From the NCBI GenBank assembly GCA_036562625.1, contig DATCJV010000096.1, positions 1 through 29,038 on the forward strand: a stretch of DNA of 29,038 nt, written 5' to 3'. This stretch comes from DUOH01 sp036562625 (GTDB taxonomy: Bacteria > Bacillota > UBA4882 > UBA10575). Made by a program: the position numbers and the translations under genes. Below are positions 24,244 to 29,038 of the stretch, in pieces. Under the pieces are notes generated by a model that was not told where the DNA came from, did not search any database, and saw only the letters and a list, made by a program, of their open reading frames with translations. Position 1 is the stretch's first letter; every line of letters begins with the position of its first letter.

Positions 24244-25093
24244 CGCCCTTCCCATTGCCGTCACCTACCCTTTTCACTTTTTTCCCAGTAGCCATAATGA
24301 TTGGAATATGGGCCGATTGGCCTTGACTGCCTGTGGTGAAACAATCGCATCCCAGCTTTTCTACGTTTGCTTCTACAAAACCGGCTTCCTCAAACCAGTC
24401 TTTAAGCTCTTCCGCTTGGAATCCTAACCATAGATCGGACTTTTCCTGTTTAACCCAGGTGTGCCGGTGTTCCTCCACATCAGTAAGGATAACCCGTCCC
24501 CCTGGTTTTAAAATCCGGTAAAATTCACGTAGCGCTTCCCCGGGGTCGCTCAAGTGGTGTAACAACATGTTGGCAAAGACCAGATCATAATGGTCGCTAT
24601 TGAGGGGCAACTCTTCCGCCGTGCCCTGTAAAAACCGGATATTGTGTAGACCAGCCTTCTCCATTTCCCGCCTGGCCACATTCAACATCTCTCGGGAAGC
24701 GTCAACCGCCATCACCTCTTCTGCTCTCTCCGCTAAAGCTTTAGTTAAGTATCCTGTTCCACAACCAATATCAGCCACTCTCATTCCCGCAGTGACTGTT
24801 ACTTTTTCCATTAACAGGTTTCGTAAATCATTCCCGTAACACTTCACCCGGGAGGCGTCATATTCCGGAGCCAACTGGTCAAAGTATTCCCGGACGATCT
24901 GCTCGGCGGCGCTGTACTGCTGGGAATTGCCTTCCGCCAGCCACCTCAGCAGAGCTGTTCTGGAGAAGCGCCATTCCCTACCGATTTTACGGGCTGGAAC
25001 CTCTTCTTCCCGCAAAATCTTCTGCATGGTCTTCGTGCTGACTCCCAATAAAGCACTGGCTTCTTCCAGATTTAAAACTTCTTTCTCCTCCAT
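24146..25093 (-). CDS. HTH (excisionase/MerR-like)-SAM methyltransferase fusion protein
   Basis: 315 aa from ATG 25093, preceded by AGAAGGG. Residues 1-55 form an excisionase-type helix-turn-helix (LNLEEASALLGVSTKTMQKILREEEVPARKIGREWRFSR). Residues ~60-272 form a class I methyltransferase with VADIGCGTGYLTKALAE (106-122), acidic AVDAS (129-133), FANMLLHHLSDPGEAL and LKPGGRVILTDV. The domain resembles the ArsR-fused methyltransferases, including the end IPIIMATGKK. The last 43 residues have no such counterpart and read into leuC. One base less in the A6 run at 24278-24283 would give a stop right after ATGKK. First gene of the leucine operon. Methyl acceptor and DNA target unknown. Confidence 0.8.
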   Translation of the reverse strand: MEEKEVLNLEEASALLGVSTKTMQKILREEEVPARKIGREWRFSRTALLRWLAEGNSQQYSAAEQIVREYFDQLAPEYDASRVKCYGNDLRNLLMEKVTVTAGMRVADIGCGTGYLTKALAERAEEVMAVDASREMLNVARREMEKAGLHNIRFLQGTAEELPLNSDHYDLVFANMLLHHLSDPGEALREFYRILKPGGRVILTDVEEHRHTWVKQEKSDLWLGFQAEELKDWFEEAGFVEANVEKLGCDCFTTGSQGQSAHIPIIMATGKKVKRVGDGNGKGDDYYGEDPGGARRQRTGGTWGVNQCPGGFGVR

Positions 25094-25114
25094 GACCCTT
25101 CTACTTCCTGTCGT

Positions 25115-25170
25115 ATTCGGCGGCGGGACGGAGGTCTGAGACGAAGTGCTCACCCCGTAACCTGCCGAAT
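25115..25170 (-). promoter_or_regulatory. Candidate structured 5' leader of the leucine operon
   Basis: The leader is ~87 nt (about 25180-25094). ATTCGGC (25170-25164) pairs perfectly with GCCGAAT (25121-25115); inside, AGGT/ACCT and TGAG/CTCA can pair around CACTTCGT, and ACGGGG could reach CCGTCCC. There is no T-tract, so it would act on translation, if at all. I could not match it to a known riboswitch or T-box. Confidence 0.35.
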
Positions 25171-25186
25171 CTGATATTTTGGCTCC

Positions 25187-25216
25187 ATTATATGCGGGAG
25201 ACACCGGTCATGTCAA
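25187..25216 (-). promoter_or_regulatory. Promoter of the methyltransferase-leuCDB operon
   Basis: Perfect TTGACA (25216-25211), 18 bp, perfect TATAAT (25192-25187) on the minus strand. Start near 25180, ~87 nt before the methyltransferase ATG. The spacer carries TGACCGGTGT. No obvious operator beyond it. Between this promoter and the gene at 25422 (25217-25421) I see nothing else I can support. Confidence 0.85.
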
Positions 25217-25421
25217 GATCTATTTTCCTTCATTTTCTCTTATTTTCCCCCACTGACCACTTAACCACTTTTAGCGCCCTTGTTACCGCCTTAAAACTTC
25301 TCACCGGCCATACTTACAAAATTTACATATTATTCGCGTCTTCCGGAAAAACTAAAGTCCAAGTGTTCCTGAAGGGCTGATCTGGTCCAATTCTTATTTT
25401 GCAGAATAGAGGTGGATAAAT

Positions 25422-25610
25422 ATGGAGATCTTTTGGTATTGGGTCTTATGGGGCTTGGCGGTCTCCTTTAACCTGCTGGTGGTCTATTTTATTGCGATCT
25501 TTTTCATAAAAGGACATCAAGCGCGCCTCCACTACTTCCAGGAGTATAGTGAAGATGACACCCTCTTCAGTCAAACAGAGGGACAGGGGCTTGTCCGTAG
25601 AAAGGTGTAA
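25422..25610 (+). CDS. Small single-pass membrane protein, 62 aa
   Basis: Unknown small protein. A Trp-rich N-terminus (MEIFWYWVLWGLAVSFNLL) runs into one hydrophobic helix to about residue 30 (VVYFIAIFF), then a basic KGHQAR stop-transfer and a short hydrophilic cytoplasmic tail. AGGTGG lies 6 nt before the ATG, which supports translation. It is 107 nt upstream of the radical SAM gene in the same direction. It could be part of that cluster, for example a membrane adaptor; this is inference from position only. Confidence 0.65.
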   Translation: MEIFWYWVLWGLAVSFNLLVVYFIAIFFIKGHQARLHYFQEYSEDDTLFSQTEGQGLVRRKV

Positions 25611-25717
25611 GGGCCCACGCGAAAGAAGAGCACCTATTCGAAAAGAAGGCTCCCGGATCTCTTCCCATCCGCGTCTGGCAGATGGGGAATGAAAAAACCC
25701 GGCTAGGTGGTTTTCCT

Positions 25718-26605
25718 TTGAACCCAACAGAATTGGCTTACTATGCCTCTTTTTTTTTCCGAAATATCATTGGCAAACGTGGTGAACCGTTAATCCTGGG
25801 CTTAGGGGTAACAAACCGCTGTAACCTCCTGTGTCAACACTGCGTCTTCCACAGCGGTCATCCCGACCTCTCTTATGAACAAGCGGTGGGCTTAATCCGA
25901 TCCTTTTATCGGAAGGGCGCCCGCATCTTGTTTATCCAAGGAGGAGAACCCTTTCTCTGGAAAGACGCCGGACGTACCATAGAAGATCTGATCCGTGTAG
26001 CCAAAAACGAGGGTTATTTTCGAGTAGCGGTCGCTACCAACGGGACTTTCCCGCTGGTCACTACGGCGGATCTGGTCTGGGTCAGTGTAGACGGCGACAG
26101 AAAAAACCATAATAGGATTAGGAACGGTTCTTATGATGCAGTCATTAAAAACTTGAAAGAAAACACCCATCCCAGAGTCAACATAAATATGACCATCAAC
26201 CGACTTAACTACACTGACCTGGAAAAGGTGGCCGCCTTAGCCCGGGACTTTCCTGCTGTACAAGGGGTTTCTTTCAACTTTCACACGCCTTTTCCCGGAG
26301 TGGAGGACCTGGCCATACCGGTGGAGGAGAAGAAAATCTGTATAGCGCGGATTATTCAACTAAAGAAGAGCGGGTATCCAGTCATCAACAGTTATGCCGC
26401 CTTACAGGCCTTGAATAGGAATGATCATCCGCGACCGGTCGACTTGATCTGCCTACTCGAAAAGGGTGTGGTTTACCCCTGCTGTTTTGGGCGAAGACAG
26501 CCTGAAATCTGCCGAGATTGCGGCTACGGGATCGTCGCTGAGCTATCCCTATTATCCCGGGGCAACCTAAAGGTAATCCCGGGAGCGTTGAGACTCTTTC
26601 GATGA
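25718..26605 (+). CDS. Radical SAM protein with C-terminal cysteine-rich region
   Basis: 295 aa from TTG 25718, which has AGGTGG exactly 7 nt upstream; the ATG at 25682 has no site. The radical SAM CxxxCxxC is CNLLCQHC (Cys 35, 39, 42 from this start), followed by the GGEP motif in FIQGGEPFLW (~75) and VSVDG (~123). The C-terminus has a C-X9-CC-X8-C-X2-C set (Cys 245, 255, 256, 265, 268), likely binding an auxiliary Fe-S cluster as in SPASM/Twitch enzymes. The substrate is not recognisable. The UbiA-type gene starts 18 nt downstream, so the two probably share a pathway. It is not a clear MqnC, MqnE or HpnH. A peptide substrate is not evident from neighbours. Confidence 0.82.
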   Translation: MNPTELAYYASFFFRNIIGKRGEPLILGLGVTNRCNLLCQHCVFHSGHPDLSYEQAVGLIRSFYRKGARILFIQGGEPFLWKDAGRTIEDLIRVAKNEGYFRVAVATNGTFPLVTTADLVWVSVDGDRKNHNRIRNGSYDAVIKNLKENTHPRVNINMTINRLNYTDLEKVAALARDFPAVQGVSFNFHTPFPGVEDLAIPVEEKKICIARIIQLKKSGYPVINSYAALQALNRNDHPRPVDLICLLEKGVVYPCCFGRRQPEICRDCGYGIVAELSLLSRGNLKVIPGALRLFR

Positions 26606-26623
26606 TGAACAGGAGATGGTCAG

Positions 26624-27907
26624 GTGATGATTAATGAGCAGTCTTTATGGGAACTGAATAAGAAACATCCCCGGCTGGTTCTGGCTTATGTAGGAACGCG
26701 TCTGTACTGTCAAGAGGTTGACTTCACTATGCACAGAACCGGGCAGATCTGGCTGAAGACTGGCGCGAAGCAGAGTTTGCCCCTCTCTTTACAGCGGGCC
26801 AAGAGAGTCGGTTTTCTACTGCAAGTCAACGACCGGACCGGATTGAGCGGTAACGCCTTGGTCTTGCGGAAAGGCGAGCGGATTGGGCTTCTTCCCTACC
26901 GCTTGACTTCTCCTGAAAATCAAGAGAGTTACATCCTGACGTTTCAAGGATGGGTTCCGGAATTCACGTCCTCGCGCCCGCCCGCTACAATAAAGTCTCT
27001 CTACTTTTGGCTGAAGGCCGTCCGCTATAAATCACTGTTTCTATCAGCTCTTTCCGTAATGATAGGCTCCCTCTTTGCTCTGGTCAGTGGAGAATTCAGT
27101 CCGTATCTTCTTCTTTTGTCGCTCTGTGGTGGAATCTCCACTCATGCGGCCGCCAATTTCTTCAGTGATTATCATGACTATGTAAACGCAGTTGATTCTA
27201 CCCAAGCCATCTCTTCGATCGCCGGTGTCTTGGCCCGGGAAGAAGTGGAACCGGCCACAATTCTCTCGGCCGGATTTATCTCCCTTTGCCTGGCTTTGCT
27301 GCTTACCAGTTTTATAACTGCCATCCGTGGATTATCTCCTCTCTTCTTTATCTTAGCCGGCCTCTTTGGCGCCGCCACCTACTGTTGGAAACCGATTGCT
27401 TACAAATATAGAGGATGGGGAGAAACCATCGTCGGTTTGTTGATGGGTCCCCTCATGGCCCTCGGTTCTTATTTTATTCAGACCGGAGAGTTCAGTTGGC
27501 CGGTGCTCCTGATCTCTCTCGCGCTGGGGATGATCATCTTCTCTGTTTCACTAGTCAATAACCTGCGGGACCTTCCCGAAGACCAACGGGCCGGAATCAC
27601 CACCTTACCGATGAAACTGGGGGTATCCCGGACCAAAGTTCTCTACTACTTCTTCAGCTTTCTCCCTTTTGTCTTTTCTCTCTTGGTCGTCCTCATCTAC
27701 CCCTCCTTAATCATGCTGATTCTGGCCTTTCTCAGTCTGCGTCCGGCTTGGCAGGCAGTGGCAAAGCTGGCCAAGACCAAAGACAATGTAGTGGATATCC
27801 GCTTCAACTCCCCTACACTGGACTACCCCATCAATTCCATTCGTTTTTATCTAAGCTATGCTTCGTGGACCATCATTGGGTTACTGATTACCTACCTGTT
27901 CCGGTAA
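26624..27907 (+). CDS. UbiA/MenA-family prenyltransferase with N-terminal PNPOx-like domain
   Basis: 427 aa from GTG 26624 (ATG 26627 is equally possible); AGGAG lies 8 nt upstream. Residues ~1-120 are soluble and resemble a pyridoxamine-phosphate-oxidase-like split barrel (LVLAYVGTRLYCQEVDF, GQIWLKTGAK, RVGFLLQVNDRTG). Residues ~130-427 have 8-9 membrane helices. The prenyl diphosphate-binding motif I is NFFSDYHDYVNAVD (Asn/Asp-rich, with Ser replacing the first Asp of NDxxD), and motif II is NNLRDLPEDQRAGITTLPMK, close to MenA. So it joins a polyprenyl chain to an acceptor in the membrane. No menaquinone genes are nearby. The acceptor is unknown and could be the product of the adjacent radical SAM enzyme. 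The N-domain call is tentative. Confidence 0.78.
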   Translation: MMINEQSLWELNKKHPRLVLAYVGTRLYCQEVDFTMHRTGQIWLKTGAKQSLPLSLQRAKRVGFLLQVNDRTGLSGNALVLRKGERIGLLPYRLTSPENQESYILTFQGWVPEFTSSRPPATIKSLYFWLKAVRYKSLFLSALSVMIGSLFALVSGEFSPYLLLLSLCGGISTHAAANFFSDYHDYVNAVDSTQAISSIAGVLAREEVEPATILSAGFISLCLALLLTSFITAIRGLSPLFFILAGLFGAATYCWKPIAYKYRGWGETIVGLLMGPLMALGSYFIQTGEFSWPVLLISLALGMIIFSVSLVNNLRDLPEDQRAGITTLPMKLGVSRTKVLYYFFSFLPFVFSLLVVLIYPSLIMLILAFLSLRPAWQAVAKLAKTKDNVVDIRFNSPTLDYPINSIRFYLSYASWTIIGLLITYLFR

Positions 27908-27925
27908 CCTTCTTCCGGTCACAGC

Positions 27926-27954
27926 TTGAGTTAGTATTAAGTTAATATTAATAT
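27926..27954 (+). promoter_or_regulatory. Candidate promoter upstream of murG
   Basis: TTGAGT (27926-27931), 17 bp, TAATAT (27949-27954), ~175 nt before the murG start. A second -35-like TTGACA at about 27989-27994 has a poor partner. The 221-nt gap also has a GATCCGG/CCGGATC stem (28044-28050, 28064-28070) with no T-tract. Confidence 0.4.
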
Positions 27955-28128
27955 CTTATTAATGAAAGAGCATCTTTGAGAGGTGTTTGACACTGACCGT
28001 CGAAGATGACCATATCATAATAAGGCCTGATCATTTAAACTAAGATCCGGAAAGTTACCGGTCCCGGATCGAGCTGGGGACATCACGAAACACTCAATCC
28101 AAACCACCTTTAACAAGGAGTGAAAGCT

Positions 28129-29038
28129 GTGAGGAGAATTGTGCTGACCGGAGGGGGAACCGCTGGTCACGTCATGCCTAATCTAGCCCTCATCCCGGAA
28201 CTCAAGAATAGCTGGGAGGTTTATTATATTGGAAGTGAGACCGGTATGGAACGGGAGATCATCCGGCAAGCCGGCATTCCCTATTTTCCGATCGCTACCG
28301 GCAAATTACGCCGTTATCTTTCTCTGAAGAATCTGACCGATCCGTTTTTAGTCATTAAGGGGTTGACCCAAGCTTACTTTATCCTGAGAAAGCTTCGTCC
28401 CCTAGTGGTCTTCTCCAAAGGCGGCTTTGTCTCCGTGCCTGTAGTCATAGCGGCCTGGTTGAACCGGATCCCTGTCATCTTACATGAATCTGATGTGACC
28501 CCAGGGTTGGCCAACCGTCTTTGCCTACCTTTTTCCAGACTGATCTGCGCTACCTTTCCCGAGACCATCCCTTTCCTACCGGCCAAAAAGAGCATACTGA
28601 CTGGAAACCCGATCCGTAGGGAAATATTTATGGGTTCCAAGGAAGAAGGCCTCTCCATCTGCGGATTTACCAAGGAAAAACCGGTCTTGTTGGTCATTGG
28701 CGGCAGTCTGGGTTCTGTCAAGATCAACCGCCTGGTCCGCTCTGTCCTCCCGGACCTGCTCACTATCTTTCAAGTAGTTCACATTTGCGGTAAAGGTCAT
28801 CTCGACGAGACGCTGAAGAATAAAAAAGGGTATGTCCAATTTGAATTCATCTCCACCGAATTGCCCTCGATTCTGGCTGCGGCTGACATCTGTCTGTCCC
28901 GGGCCGGCGCTAATTTCATCTTCGAATTATTAGCCCTAAAAAAACCCACTCTCCTCATCCCCTTATCCAAACAAGCCAGTAGGGGTGATCAGATTTTAAA
29001 CGCCCGCTCCTTTGAAAAACAACGCTTCAGTATGATGC
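28129..29038 (+). CDS. murG: UDP-N-acetylglucosamine:LPS N-acetylglucosamine transferase MurG (lipid II synthase), partial
   Basis: MurG adds GlcNAc from UDP-GlcNAc to lipid I to form lipid II on the inner face of the cytoplasmic membrane. The first 303 residues of about 355 are present; the right edge cuts the gene. GTG 28129 has AAGGAG 8 nt upstream. Signature N-terminus IVLTGGGTAGHVMPNLALIPEL, then SKGGFVSVPVVIAAWLNRIPVILHESD (~98), LTGNPIRREIF (~160), VIGGSLGSVKINRLV (~187) and SRAGANFIFELLALKKPTLLIPL (~257). The MPNLALIPEL form is that of the clostridial/bacillus second MurG type. It follows the UbiA gene after 221 nt, probably with its own promoter. A second mur gene might follow off the edge. 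Confidence 0.95.
   Translation, partial: MRRIVLTGGGTAGHVMPNLALIPELKNSWEVYYIGSETGMEREIIRQAGIPYFPIATGKLRRYLSLKNLTDPFLVIKGLTQAYFILRKLRPLVVFSKGGFVSVPVVIAAWLNRIPVILHESDVTPGLANRLCLPFSRLICATFPETIPFLPAKKSILTGNPIRREIFMGSKEEGLSICGFTKEKPVLLVIGGSLGSVKINRLVRSVLPDLLTIFQVVHICGKGHLDETLKNKKGYVQFEFISTELPSILAAADICLSRAGANFIFELLALKKPTLLIPLSKQASRGDQILNARSFEKQRFSMM

Noticed and set aside
25094..25204. Extended start of the methyltransferase at 25204
   Set aside because: That codon is upstream of the -10 element at 25187-25192, so it would not be transcribed.
28374..28839. Minus-strand ORFs opposite murG
   Set aside because: Shadows of the murG frame; no ribosome site and no recognisable protein pattern.

Overview
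The window looks like chromosomal core DNA of a moderate-GC anaerobic Bacillota (Firmicutes). Evidence for Bacillota: strong AGGAGG-type ribosome binding sites, several TTG and GTG starts, a Gram-positive-type LexA box, the Firmicutes version of MurG and the short clostridial LeuC/LeuD. Two genes point to an outer membrane: a signal-peptide beta-barrel protein ending in Phe, and a YibQ-type divergent polysaccharide deacetylase next to a C-terminal processing protease. A diderm lineage (Limnochordia/Hydrogenispora-like, Halanaerobiales or Negativicutes) is therefore the best guess. This is inferred from gene content, not from a phylogeny. I saw no tRNA, rRNA, CRISPR array, insertion sequence or prophage.

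Layout. 1-2312 (minus): folB, then a roughly 300-nt RNA-like leader ending in a terminator, then a PanG-type (DUF2520) reductase overlapping panB, which runs off the left edge. 2435-6110 (plus): a complete NAD de novo operon, nadA-nadB-nadC, with a near-consensus promoter and a hairpin terminator. 6172-9279 (minus): an outer-membrane barrel protein and a membrane-anchored M1-peptidase-like protein that has lost its zinc site. 9533-10942 (plus): a DUF1015 protein. 11255-16172 (minus): uvrB-uvrA with a LexA box. 16409-20807 (minus): ftsE-ftsX, an S41 protease and the divergent polysaccharide deacetylase, a cell-division/envelope block without the usual M23 hydrolase activator. 20955-25216 (minus): a leucine operon made of an HTH-methyltransferase fusion, leuC, leuD, leuB and an unknown 115-aa protein, with an excellent promoter and a terminator. 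25422-27907 (plus): a small membrane protein, a radical SAM enzyme with extra C-terminal cysteines, and a UbiA/MenA-type prenyltransferase with an added N-terminal domain. 28129-29038 (plus): murG, cut by the right edge.

How the genes work together. Most genes serve cofactor synthesis (pantothenate, folate, NAD), leucine synthesis, nucleotide excision repair and peptidoglycan/division. The less ordinary parts are the folB-panG leader with two coupled mini-ORFs, the pseudo-M1/outer-membrane pair, the methyltransferase whose C-terminus seems shifted by one base into leuC, and the radical SAM/PNPOx-like-UbiA gene set. The last is the best candidate here for an undescribed pathway, but its product cannot be read from the sequence.
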